Origin: RGIG5299 sp045588575
GTDB lineage: Bacteria; Bacillota; Clostridia; Oscillospirales; RGIG5299
Direction of reading: 5' to 3'
Assembly (NCBI GenBank): GCA_045588575.1
Contig: JAZNEJ010000008.1
Location: forward strand, 186,001-250,000
Length of the DNA: 64,000 nucleotides
Shown: piece by piece, positions 41,951 to 49,263 of the stretch
Numbering within the stretch: position 1 is the first letter of the stretch
How the letters are laid out: each line of letters begins with the position of its first letter
Position numbers and translations under genes: made by a program
Notes under the pieces: generated by a model
Told to the model about the DNA's origin: nothing
Database searches by the model: none
The model's input: the letters and a program-made list of their open reading frames with translations, nothing else

Positions 41951-42724
41951 TTTGTGGCTAACTTTCAATTTGTATTCTTCAGAAATTTCACCATTGTGTT
42001 CTAATCTATAGTTAATCATTTCTACATATTCTTTTACCAACTCGGCGCTTATAAAATTTCTGCCGAGTTGTTTTGTTTGAATTATTTCTCCGCCCGAACC
42101 GCCAAAATGAATTAAAACTGTATCGCCTTCTTGTGTTGAAGCTTTAATTAATTTTTCTACGAGCCCTTTTGGAATTTGGCAAGAATGCATAGTTTTATCT
42201 TTTGAAACGTTTTTAACTAAATCAAAATATTGCCAAGAATAAGGCATTCTTCCTAAACTTCCGTTTTTTAAGTTTTCTAATATTCTTTTATCTGTTGGGT
42301 TTTTATAAGGCTCGGCAACTTGGTTTTTGTACCAATTGTTATCTTTGCTTTTTGTGCAATGCAAAATACTTCTGTGTGCAGTTGTAAATTTTTTTGGAGA
42401 ATGTCCAACATTAGAATTATAAACCCAAACATAATCAAAAACATCAAAACAGTTTTCATCTAAAAATTTAACTCGTAAGTAAGCGTTTTGTTTTGGGTAG
42501 TTAATAAAAAACATATTTCCGGTTGGCTTTAAAACTCGTAAAGATTCTTTGGCAAGTTCAATATACCAATCTATATATTCATTAAATTTCTTTGTGTATG
42601 CTGTACCGTTATATTTGATTCCGACGTTATAATCAGGATCGCTGTAAACCATATCTATAGAATTGTCGGGAAGTTGTTTTAATATATTAAGAATATCATC
42701 GTTATAAACTTTATTGAGTTCCAT
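41939..42724 (-). CDS. DNA adenine/cytosine-N4 methyltransferase of an R-M system
   Basis: 262 residues from ATG 42724 (GGAGG ahead); an upstream TTG would overlap it. Motif IV is 'SDPDYNVG' near residue 31 (usual D/S-PPY, here DPDY), and motif I 'IHFGGSGGE' near 215 (usual FxGxG). This order is the beta class, modifying the N4 of cytosine or N6 of adenine. The target-recognition part lies between. It shares the cassette with the convergent endonuclease candidate and protects host DNA. Confidence 0.85.
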   Translation of the reverse strand: MELNKVYNDDILNILKQLPDNSIDMVYSDPDYNVGIKYNGTAYTKKFNEYIDWYIELAKESLRVLKPTGNMFFINYPKQNAYLRVKFLDENCFDVFDYVWVYNSNVGHSPKKFTTAHRSILHCTKSKDNNWYKNQVAEPYKNPTDKRILENLKNGSLGRMPYSWQYFDLVKNVSKDKTMHSCQIPKGLVEKLIKASTQEGDTVLIHFGGSGGEIIQTKQLGRNFISAELVKEYVEMINYRLEHNGEISEEYKLKVSHKSRD

Positions 42725-42759
42725 TATAATCCTCCACAATTCTTTTTACTATTGAAACA

Positions 42760-42788
42760 ATTATAACATATATTTTAGAAAAGATCAA
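42760..42788 (-). promoter_or_regulatory. Methyltransferase promoter
   Basis: Reverse strand: TTGATC, 17 bases, TATAAT with TGT before the -10. Confidence 0.75.
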
Positions 42789-42840
42789 GTATAAATTTGC
42801 TTTTTTTAAAATATTTTTTAAAAAATATTTATATTAACTC

Positions 42841-42878
42841 CAAATCAAAAACCGCAGAGAATTCTCTGCGTTTTTTTG
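42841..42878 (-). repeat. Direct repeat 2: right edge of R-M cassette, terminator of collagen-like gene
   Basis: Second copy of the sequence at 41063-41100, same orientation. CGCAGAGAATTCTCTGCG palindrome; on the reverse strand it follows the collagen-like gene. Confidence 0.92.
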
Positions 42879-42891
42879 CGCTTAATTTAGG

Positions 42892-43578
42892 TTAACTTTC
42901 CAAAAGCCCTGCGGCGCGAAGGTTTGCAAGAAGAAGGTTAAACTGTGTTACGACGTCGGTTGTATCGGTTGCGTCGGCAACGGCGGCGGCAGGAGTAACG
43001 GTTCCGGGCTCACCCTGCGGACCCTGAGGACCTGCGGGACCGATTTCACCCTGAGGACCTGCGGGACCGACTTCGCCTTGAGGACCTGCGGGACCGACTT
43101 CGCCCTGAGGACCTGCGGGACCAACCTCACCCTGCGGACCTGCGGGGCCGACCTCACCCTGCGGACCTGCGGGGCCAATCTCGCCCTGCGGACCTGCGGG
43201 ACCAATCTCACCCTGCGGGCCAACGGGGCCGACTTCGCCCTGAGGACCTGCGGGGCCAACCTCGCCCTGAGGACCTGCGGGACCAATCTCACCCTGCGGA
43301 CCTACGGGGCCTTGCGGACCAATGGGGCCAACAGGGCCTGTCGCACCGGTTGCACCCTGCGGACCTTGAGCGCCTTGCGGACCTTGGGGACCTTGTGGAC
43401 CAATCGGGCCGATAGGACCTATGGGGCCTCTCGGACCAACCGCACCCTGCGGTCCCTCGGGACCGACGGGGCCTTCCGGTCCTTGCACAACACAGCACGA
43501 CTGTACACATCCCGAGCAGTTGTTGCATCTGCAACCGTTATTATAGGAATTATAAGGACGGGTAATTTTCATATTCAT
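42892..43578 (-). CDS. Collagen-like repeat protein with Cys-rich N-terminus
   Basis: About 228 residues, ATG 43578 (GAGAGG 7 bases ahead). N-terminus 'NNGCRCNNCSGCVQSCC' (about 15-30), then about 130 residues of Gly-X-Y triplets (GPQGEVGPA, GPQGEIGPA), then a short C-terminal helix-rich end. A triple-helical fibre on the spore or cell surface is likely, with the Cys cluster for cross-linking. No signal peptide. G/C-rich relative to the adjacent R-M cassette. Confidence 0.9.
   Translation of the reverse strand: MNMKITRPYNSYNNGCRCNNCSGCVQSCCVVQGPEGPVGPEGPQGAVGPRGPIGPIGPIGPQGPQGPQGAQGPQGATGATGPVGPIGPQGPVGPQGEIGPAGPQGEVGPAGPQGEVGPVGPQGEIGPAGPQGEIGPAGPQGEVGPAGPQGEVGPAGPQGEVGPAGPQGEVGPAGPQGEIGPAGPQGPQGEPGTVTPAAAVADATDTTDVVTQFNLLLANLRAAGLLES
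42990..43480 (-). repeat. Gly-X-Y triplet repeat DNA of the collagen-like gene
   Basis: Repeated 18-base unit encoding GPQGE(V/I/P)-type hexamers; units vary at third bases. Not a CRISPR, because there are no spacers. Confidence 0.85.
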
Positions 43579-43621
43579 TAAACTTCCTCTCAATAAAAAG
43601 TGAAAGATATCTTTCGGTTAA

Positions 43622-43649
43622 TATTATATGCAAAAGGAGAAGAAGGGGT
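43622..43649 (-). promoter_or_regulatory. Promoter of the collagen-like gene, possibly sigma-K-like
   Basis: Reverse strand: CATATAATA preceded by AC at 17 bases. CATA-NNN-TA with AC is the sigma-K pattern; TATAAT inside with a TTCACC -35 also fits sigma-A. Low-information match. Confidence 0.4.
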
Positions 43650-43780
43650 GAAAAAACATTACTTGCGGCCTCTTTGAAATAAGGTATTTTAGTATATAGA
43701 TAAACTGCTACAGTTCCATATTCGCGAAAATTACAAATTCTTTTCTGAACAGATTTCTTTTGTTTGGAAAGGAGCTTTTT

Positions 43781-43870
43781 ATGAGCAAAAAATTAAATTG
43801 TCATATTGTTACTGCCATATGCAAAGACAATGTCATTTGTTATATTGGTGCGGAGGTGGTATTATATTGA
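43781..43870 (+). CDS. 29-residue peptide coupled to the Mor-type gene
   Basis: ATG preceded by AAAGGAG at 8 bases. Peptide has three Cys, basic start, and ends 'IGAEVVLY'. Its stop overlaps the next start (TTGA), a classic coupled pair. No homologue recognised; could be a leader peptide or short functional protein. Confidence 0.65.
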   Translation: MSKKLNCHIVTAICKDNVICYIGAEVVLY

Positions 43871-44163
43871 GGAACTCAACTTTAATAAAACCGTGGGAAG
43901 TGAAATTTTTGCGAGATGATTTTAGCGGGCTTAATGATATATATCGTGAAATTGCCGGCGAAATAGGCATTGAAAAAACAATTGCTGTTTTTGAATTATT
44001 CCACGGCACACAAATATCATTTCCAAATAGACTGTTCTCAAGGGAATATATCTATAAAGCTATACAAAAAGAATATAACGGCAAAAATGCGCTTCAACTT
44101 GCAAAAAAATATAATTATTCTGAACGTACAATATGGCGAATTGTTAAAGCAAGCAAAAAATAA
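43867..44163 (+). CDS. Mor transcription activator family protein
   Basis: 98 residues from TTG 43867, with GGAGGTGG 7 bases ahead. 'IAGEIGIEKTIAVFELFHG' and 'LAKKYNYSERTIWRIV' match the Mor/C (Mu middle operon regulator) family, the latter being the HTH. It overlaps the 29-residue peptide by 4 bases, so the two are coupled. A+T-rich codons. No Mu genes are near, so its target is unknown. Confidence 0.8.
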   Translation: MRNSTLIKPWEVKFLRDDFSGLNDIYREIAGEIGIEKTIAVFELFHGTQISFPNRLFSREYIYKAIQKEYNGKNALQLAKKYNYSERTIWRIVKASKK

Positions 44164-44196
44164 TACAAGAAATGTTTTGCAAATGTTTAGCGGGGA

Positions 44197-44225
44197 TTGT
44201 GCTATTTTAAAAAATATGATATAAT
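44197..44225 (+). promoter_or_regulatory. Promoter of the zinc-ribbon/SHOCT gene
   Basis: TTGTGC, 17 bases, TATAAT with TGA before the -10. Confidence 0.6.
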
Positions 44226-44258
44226 TAAAAAATCTATAGTGCAGTAAAGGAGAATAAT

Positions 44259-45413
44259 ATGGCAAAATGTGATGTGTGCGGTAAAAATTCTTTATTACCG
44301 GAAAAATTTGGAGAGGTCAATATTTGCAAAGTATGCTTTATGAAAGCAAATGGCCTTTTTTGGAAACATCAATATGATAGACAAGAGGATGCAGAAAAAT
44401 ATCGTTGCAAGGCTTTAGAAGCTGCTAATAAGCAAAGTTTTTCTCAACATGTTGTGACGGCTATTAATGAGTTTTTTGCAAATCAAATGAAAACCATGAT
44501 TGCTTGTGATGCGTGTGGTATGCCTGTTCAGCATCGTCAACTGTTAGGAAAGGCTAGTGTTTGTAAAGATTGTTATAGCAAGATAAACATATCTTCTTGG
44601 AGGGAAACTGAATATGAAGATAATGAAGAGGTTGAAAAAAACAGAGAAAAAGTTTTAAAAATTGCAATCAAGAATGGATTTACACCTATTGTCATAGAAG
44701 ATATTAATAAACATTTTGACAGTAAAATTCAAAAAGGTCTATTGTTTTCTATTAATAGTGAAATGGGGCAGAAAATAAAGGTTTTTGTTGATCATTGTGT
44801 GCTTATTACAAATGAGGATGAGTTTGATGTTGACACGGTTTCTGTTGAGTATGCCAAGGCTTTGAAAAGTGGTCAGCCTAAAGAAAGATTAATATCCAAT
44901 AGTGAAGCAAAATCTTTAGCTCGTAGCGTTTTGTCTGGAGGGATTGTTAAGACCGGAATAGGATTAGCAACTTCTGTAGCAATTAATGCGGCTGCTGACA
45001 AATATGCGCCTGAAAAAGCATCTTTTAAAGTTACAATGGGTAATTTTAAAATTGATTATAAAACATATACATATGTAGAACGCCAAAAGGCTAGAGATGG
45101 GGGTGTTGGCTTTATAAGATTTGTAAACGGAAAAACTGGAGGAAGAGAGCGTGATGACATAGTTTTCTTCTTTGGTGAAGATACAGATAAATTAGACAAG
45201 GCTTACAAAGCCATTTGTGAAGGAATTGAAGAGGCATCAGCATCTGCAATTTATGAAACACCTGGTTCAATACAACCGTCTGCTTCTCAACAAGCATCGA
45301 CAACTTCTGTTGCAGATGAAATACTTAAATTTAAGCAGCTGTTAGATATGGGAGCAATAACACAAGAAGAATACAATGAAAAAAAAGAAGAACTTTTAGC
45401 TAAGAATTACTAA
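44259..45413 (+). CDS. Zinc-ribbon (DUF4428-like) protein with C-terminal SHOCT domain
   Basis: 384 residues. Two CxxC..CxxC ribbons: 'CDVCGKN...CKVCF' (4-27) and 'CDACGMP...CKDCY' (about 85-108). A middle 180 residues hold 'KIKVFVDHCVLITN' and 'FKVTMGNFKIDYKTYTY', then a Gln/Ser/Ala-rich linker, and the SHOCT helix pair 'ILKFKQLLDMGAITQEEYNE' (about 350-370). SHOCT domains often lie in cell-envelope or stress genes. A+T-rich codons suggest recent arrival. Confidence 0.75.
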   Translation: MAKCDVCGKNSLLPEKFGEVNICKVCFMKANGLFWKHQYDRQEDAEKYRCKALEAANKQSFSQHVVTAINEFFANQMKTMIACDACGMPVQHRQLLGKASVCKDCYSKINISSWRETEYEDNEEVEKNREKVLKIAIKNGFTPIVIEDINKHFDSKIQKGLLFSINSEMGQKIKVFVDHCVLITNEDEFDVDTVSVEYAKALKSGQPKERLISNSEAKSLARSVLSGGIVKTGIGLATSVAINAAADKYAPEKASFKVTMGNFKIDYKTYTYVERQKARDGGVGFIRFVNGKTGGRERDDIVFFFGEDTDKLDKAYKAICEGIEEASASAIYETPGSIQPSASQQASTTSVADEILKFKQLLDMGAITQEEYNEKKEELLAKNY

Positions 45414-45465
45414 CATAAACTCCGCTGTCGCAGATTGAACTCTAAGGCGGCGGAGTTTATGTTTT
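45413..45465 (+). terminator. Terminator of the zinc-ribbon gene
   Basis: 12-bp perfect stem ACATAAACTCCGC / GCGGAGTTTATGT with a 24-base loop, then TTTTG. Confidence 0.75.
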
Positions 45466-45567
45466 GTATTAATTTGCGTTTTGTAGCAATTTTGCACATC
45501 TAAAACAATCGCGAAAAACGACCTCAAACAAAAAAGACACTCGAAAAATCGAATGCCTTTTTTATCT

Positions 45568-45586
45568 TGGTGGAGACGGAGGGGAT
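45568..45586 (-). repeat. Duplicated 3' end of tRNA-Ala
   Basis: 19 bases (TGGTGGAGACGGAGGGGAT) identical to 45744-45762, the 3' end of tRNA-Ala with encoded CCA. 176 bases apart. A perfect 10-bp hairpin GCAACAGTTC / GAACTGTTGC (45620-45642) lies between; nothing coding is seen. Confidence 0.75.
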
Positions 45587-45701
45587 TTCTCGCAGTCGCA
45601 AGCTCCTTTGGGTGAATTTCGCAACAGTTCACCGAACTGTTGCTCTGTCGCATCTTGCTTTGCAATCTGCTCCAATTCACAGTTCGCTCCCCAACTTTTA
45701 C

Positions 45702-45741
45702 AAAACAAAAAAACCACCCTCAGAAGAGGATGGTTTTTTTC
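45702..45741 (-). terminator. Terminator of tRNA-Ala
   Basis: ACCACCCTC / GAGGATGGT stem with T runs both sides. Confidence 0.75.
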
Positions 45742-45743
45742 TT

Positions 45744-45819
45744 TGGTGGAGACGGAGGGGATCGAACCCTTGACCCCTACACTGCCAGTGTAGTGCTCTC
45801 CCAGCTGAGCTACGCCCCC
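45744..45819 (-). tRNA. tRNA-Ala (anticodon GGC)
   Basis: 76 nucleotides including CCA. Reverse strand: acceptor GGGGGCG with CGTCTCC, anticodon stem CTACA/TGTAG, loop CTGGCAG giving GGC. T arm ends GGTTCGATCCC. Sigma-A promoter TTGACA-16-TATAAT at 45836-45863. Confidence 0.95.
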
Positions 45820-45835
45820 GTATTTTAACAGTAAT

Positions 45836-45863
45836 ATTATATACGATTTTTTGGTTTTGTCAA
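45836..45863 (-). promoter_or_regulatory. tRNA-Ala promoter
   Basis: Reverse strand TTGACA, 16 bases, TATAAT. Confidence 0.75.
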
Positions 45864-45913
45864 TATTTTCAATAAAAAAACACAAAATAAAGTTCAAAAT
45901 GAGCAAAATCCAC

Positions 45914-45945
45914 TTGACTCTTTTCCTTTTTTAAGATATTATAAT
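45914..45945 (+). promoter_or_regulatory. tRNA-Thr promoter
   Basis: TTGACT and TATTATAATATAGC; -10 at 45937-45945. Confidence 0.7.
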
Positions 45946-45961
45946 ATAGCAAATTCAAAGT

Positions 45962-46037
45962 GCTGGTATAGCACAGTCGGTAGTGCAGCTGATTCGTAAT
46001 CAGCAGGTCGTGCGTTCGAGTCGCATTACCAGCTCCA
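45962..46037 (+). tRNA. tRNA-Thr (anticodon CGT)
   Basis: 76 nucleotides including CCA. Acceptor GCTGGTA with TACCAGC, anticodon stem GCTGA/TCAGC, loop TTCGTAA giving CGT, T arm GTTCGAGTC. Terminator follows at once. Confidence 0.95.
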
Positions 46038-46071
46038 AAAGCCCCGTTCTTTCGAGCGGGGCTTAATTTTT
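46037..46071 (+). terminator. Terminator of tRNA-Thr
   Basis: AAGCCCCG / CGGGGCTT stem with T run. Confidence 0.85.
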
Positions 46072-46084
46072 GCTTTTTACACAC

Positions 46085-46113
46085 TTGCAAAAAGAGCTTA
46101 TGTGTGTTACAAT
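46085..46113 (+). promoter_or_regulatory. Promoter of the YwaF-like gene
   Basis: TTGCAA, 17 bases, TACAAT; 41 bases before ATG 46154. Confidence 0.65.
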
Positions 46114-46153
46114 GACAGTATCTCATATAGCTTTTATAAGCTGAAAGGTTGTG

Positions 46154-47015
46154 ATGCTCTACGGTTGAGCTTTTTAATTTTTGGTATTTCTTTTTCATTT
46201 TGCTTTTTGCGGGCATTATCGTGGGACTTTACTTTTTGTTAAAGGATAAGCCCGAAAAAACTCAAAAAATCGTCCTCGGCGCGATATTGTTTTTCAATCT
46301 TGCGCTTCACTTTTTGAAGCTCACCTTTCCGCCTTACAGCACGAATCCCGATATTGCAATGCGAGAGGTTTGGTTTGTAAACGTTTGCGCCACGAGCGTG
46401 CTGTTTTTCCCGTTTATATTCATCTCCAAAAGCAAAACGGCGAAGGATTATATGGTGTTTTTGGGAATTATAAGCGGATTTTTAGCGTTGCTTTACCCCA
46501 CCGAAGCCATAGGCAAAAGCGTGCTCACGTTGGATTTATGGCGTTTTTATATTTGCCACGGCATTCTCATTGCCGTCCCGATGCTCACCGTTTTGCTTGG
46601 AGTTCATAAGCTCGACGTTAAGCGAATTTGGAAGATGCCTCTTTGCGTTTCGGCTATGTTGCTCTTTATAATTTGCAATCAGGTTCTTCAAAGCGAGCTT
46701 GGAATAATTCCGCTTCGAAACGACGATATGTTTAACGTAAATTTCCGAAATCCCTCGTTGATTTGGGGCCCCACCGATAGCGTTGCGGTGCTGTTTTCGT
46801 GGTTAACGCCGTCGTTTATGAAAACAATACCGTTTGGAGCTTATGCAGGGCAGGAAAAATTCTGGCCGTTTTTCTGGATGCTTCCCGGCGTTATAGTTTA
46901 TTTCATTTTAATACCGCTTGCGCTTTGCTTTATTTTCGATTTCAAAAACACCAAAAACACCTTTGCAGCATTCTTTAAAAGGTTTAACTTTAAAAGGAAA
47001 GACCAACGGAGGTAA
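46154..47015 (+). CDS. YwaF/TIGR02206-like membrane protein, apparent frameshift at the start
   Basis: The open frame from TTG 46200 gives 271 residues, about six membrane helices and the family blocks 'YPTEAIGK', 'ICHGILIAVPML' and 'FWMLPGVIVYF'. But TTG 46200 has no ribosome site, while ATG 46154 has GAAAGG and reads M-L-Y-G before a TGA at 46166. A +1 step there joins M-L-Y-G to E-L-F-N-F-W-Y-F, the expected family start. So either a one-base error, a real mutation, or a programmed frameshift as in prfB. Four bases before the nitroreductase gene. Confidence 0.7.
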
Positions 47016-47018
47016 GAT

Positions 47019-47537
47019 ATGGATTTTGAAAAAATCATTTCGGAGCGTTTTTCGGTTAGAAGCTTCAAGCCGAAGCATTTGTCCGCCGACGTTTTGAATA
47101 AAATTTTAGAAGCGGGACATAAAGCGCCCACCGGCTGCAACTATCAGCCGCAGAGAATTTTGGTTTTAAACACCGACGAAGCGATGGAAAAGCTTAAAAT
47201 CTGCACGAAATGCCACTTTAACGCTCCTGCGGCGCTTGTAATTTGCCATAACGAAGAGGAAAGCTGGAAAAGAGTTTACGACGGTGCGCTTTCATCGCCC
47301 GTTGACGCCGTAATCGTTGCAACTTATATGATGCTTGCGGCGCAAAACGAGGGTGTGGGCTGTTGTTGGGTTATGCATTTTAACCCCGAAAAGCTTTGCA
47401 AGGAGTTTAAAATTCCCGAAAATATCAAGCCCGTTTCCATTCTTATTATGGGGGAACCCGATGATGACGCCAAGCCGTTTGAGATGCATTACAAATTCCG
47501 TCCCATAGAGGAAACGGTGGTTTTCGATAGCTTTTAA
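47019..47537 (+). CDS. Nitroreductase family protein
   Basis: 172 residues; FMN-dependent NAD(P)H oxidoreductase fold. 'ISERFSVRSFKP' (7-18) is the family N-terminal FMN-binding motif, 'KAPTGCNYQPQ' the second, and 'NEGVGCCWVMHF' the third. Substrate unknown. CGGAGGT 6 bases before ATG. Confidence 0.88.
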   Translation: MDFEKIISERFSVRSFKPKHLSADVLNKILEAGHKAPTGCNYQPQRILVLNTDEAMEKLKICTKCHFNAPAALVICHNEEESWKRVYDGALSSPVDAVIVATYMMLAAQNEGVGCCWVMHFNPEKLCKEFKIPENIKPVSILIMGEPDDDAKPFEMHYKFRPIEETVVFDSF

Positions 47538-47542
47538 AGATT

Positions 47543-47570
47543 AAAGACTAACGAATTTTCGTTAGTCTTT
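47543..47570 (+). terminator. Terminator after the nitroreductase
   Basis: AAAGACTAACGA / TCGTTAGTCTTT stem, nearly identical to the one at 10175-10206. Confidence 0.85.
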
Positions 47571-47663
47571 TATTATGGATAATTGTTTATATAAATTAGA
47601 AACTTTCTTTTTCTTCAACGGTTTTATGTCCTATAAAGCAAACTTCCATAAATTAACTCGCTT

Positions 47664-47789
47664 TTCGTGGAATTCCGCAAAATATTAGAACAAAAAGCTG
47701 TTGCAAAGTCAATATCGTGGAATACCACGAGATAAAAAATTAAAAATTCATATAATAATTTCGTGGAACACCTATAAGGAAAACCACGA
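47664..47789. promoter_or_regulatory. TCGTGGAATACCACGA operator cluster
   Basis: A perfect 16-base palindrome at 47715-47730, a 13/16 copy near 47665-47680, and two half-sites TCGTGG (47761) and CCACGA (47784). A -10 TATAAT (47751-47756) sits between. Upstream of an HTH gene, so autoregulation is likely. Confidence 0.65.
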
Positions 47790-47802
47790 AAGGCGGATTT
47801 AT

Positions 47803-48036
47803 ATGAATATAAACGATGCAATAATCAAGCGAATTGAGGAAATTTGCGAAGAAAAGAATATAAATATTTGCGAAGCAACGCTCGGCGGAGGGAAATCGCC
47901 TTCGGCAATTTACGATTTGATTAAAGGCAGAACAAAATGTTCAAAGGTTTCAACGATTAAAGCTTTTTGTCAGGGCGCAGGTATAAGCTTATCGGAGTTT
48001 TTTGACAAGGAGTATTTTAACGATTTTGAGGATTAA
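47803..48036 (+). CDS. Small XRE-type HTH protein
   Basis: 77 residues from ATG 47803, chosen as the first ATG followed by the domain. 'NICEATLGGGKSPSAIYDLI' then 'KCSKVSTIKAFCQGAGISLS' form a Cro/CI HTH. Probably binds the operators upstream. Partner toxin absent. Confidence 0.75.
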   Translation: MNINDAIIKRIEEICEEKNINICEATLGGGKSPSAIYDLIKGRTKCSKVSTIKAFCQGAGISLSEFFDKEYFNDFED

Positions 48037-48097
48037 AAAAAGAGGTGCAAAATGCATCTCTTTTTTTCTTCCGCTCGTGCCGTGGGGCTTTTTTCTT

Positions 48098-48311
48098 CCG
48101 CTCGTGCCGCGGAGGCACGTCCTTTCTTCAAGCGAAAAGAAAGGACGCAAAGATTCGCTTTAAAGGGGGAATTTCGGTTTCCCCCTTAGTCGCCGATTTA
48201 AAGCAAACAAAAAAGCCGCCGAGAAAAAATTCGGCGGCAATATTTATTGAATTTTAAAAATAATATTCGGCGACTTTATCCCCCATAAACGACAAGGGCA
48301 ATGCCCTTGAC
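48098..48311 (-). repeat. Dispersed non-coding repeat, copy B (inverted relative to 9809-10042)
   Basis: Reverse complement shows the same block order as copy A: GTCAAGGGC..GCCCTTGTCGTTTA, GGGGGATAAAG, a CCGCCGAA/TTCGGCGG hairpin, AAGGGGGAAACCG/CCCCCTT, and a GAAAGGACG hairpin, then CCGCGGCACGAGCGG twice (48061-48115). The 300-base gap between the two HTH genes is made up entirely of it. Confidence 0.8.
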
Positions 48312-48332
48312 CTTTTTGGTGTGAGAGGGAAA

Positions 48333-48533
48333 TCAGCTTTCTTTTTCAAGCAAGTCCTCAACCGTACAATCCAATGCTTTTGCCATTTTATAAACCGTTA
48401 AAGCGGAGGCACTGTTTATATCTTTTGCCCCTTGCTCATAATACTGAATCATTCGAAGATTGATTCCCGAAAGCTCGGACAATTGATTTTGTGTAAATCC
48501 CTTTTCTTTACGTATTCTTTTTAAATTAGTCAT
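48333..48533 (-). CDS. Small XRE-type HTH protein
   Basis: 66 residues, a bare Cro/CI domain: 'GFTQNQLSELSGINLRMIQ' and 'ALTVYKMAKALDCTVEDLLE'. Overlaps the TVP38 stop by 8 bases, so translation is coupled to that gene. Possible regulator of it or of nearby genes. Confidence 0.85.
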   Translation of the reverse strand: MTNLKRIRKEKGFTQNQLSELSGINLRMIQYYEQGAKDINSASALTVYKMAKALDCTVEDLLEKES

Positions 48534-49248
48534 TTATTTGTTCCTCTTTTTTCTCCTCGGAAACACCGAATTTTTTAAGAATTTTCTCGCTTAAAAAGAA
48601 GCAGATAATTGCAATTAAAGCGGTTGCCGCAAAGAGCAGGGCGGCGGTTAAATAGTCGCCGCTTAAAAGGAAATCGGCTGCCAACGTGGAAGAAATTATT
48701 GAAGGAATTCTTGCAATTGCGGTTATTCCAACGAATTTCCAAAGGCTTATATTAAAGAATGCGGCGCAGTAGCAAAGAAGGTCCTTCGGGAGTGCGGGAA
48801 TTAAAAAAATGAAGAAAATGAAGGCGTCTCTTTTGGGATGATTATTAAGCTTATCATAAAATTTCAGCTTATTTCCAACGAAAATTTCAGCAAATCCCTT
48901 GCCGAATTTACGGCAAACGAAAATAATTAAAGCGGTGCCGAGAGCGGCGCCGATTTCGGCAAGAACAAAGCCCCAAAACCAGCCGAAAGCAAAGCCTGCG
49001 CCAAGCTCTAAAGCTTCGCCGGGAATTAAAGCGGCAACAACCTGAAGTATTTGCAAAAAGAGATAAAGAGGGATTGCCAAAAGCCCGTTTTGCGAAACGA
49101 AATCCTGAAAAGCTTTGGGATTTTCGATAAAATTTCCAATGTATGGCCATGCTAAAAAGCAAAGCAAAAAAAGCACGAGCGCAAAAATAAAAATGCCTAT
49201 TGAATTAACGAAAACGTTTAAAATTTTAGATTTTTTCTCTTTTTTCAT
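48526..49248 (-). CDS. TVP38/TMEM64 family membrane protein
   Basis: 240 residues, about six helices; SNARE-associated (VTT) domain with 'PGEALELGAGFAFGWFWGF' and 'AEIGAALGTALIIFVCRKFG'. Family members are lipid-scramblase-like; bacterial roles vary. Ends within the start of the HTH gene. Signal of envelope or metal/redox stress is only inferred. Confidence 0.88.
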   Translation of the reverse strand: MKKEKKSKILNVFVNSIGIFIFALVLFLLCFLAWPYIGNFIENPKAFQDFVSQNGLLAIPLYLFLQILQVVAALIPGEALELGAGFAFGWFWGFVLAEIGAALGTALIIFVCRKFGKGFAEIFVGNKLKFYDKLNNHPKRDAFIFFIFLIPALPKDLLCYCAAFFNISLWKFVGITAIARIPSIISSTLAADFLLSGDYLTAALLFAATALIAIICFFLSEKILKKFGVSEEKKEEQIND

Positions 49249-49263
49249 CTTTAAATCCTTCCG

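Noticed and set aside
42990..43480. CRISPR-like array
   Set aside because: The repeats are contiguous collagen triplets without unique spacers. The same holds for 3481-3691 and 10023-10165. No cas genes.
43078..43581. Thr/Arg/Cys-repeat frame opposite the collagen-like gene
   Set aside because: Antisense shadow of the Gly-X-Y repeat.
45567..45828. Small frames ending near the tRNA-Ala gene ('GDGGDRT', 'RRRGSNP' type)
   Set aside because: Typical spurious translations of tRNA and terminator DNA.
47803..48533. Toxin-antitoxin module with the two HTH proteins
   Set aside because: No toxin-like partner; the genes are on opposite strands with the repeat between.
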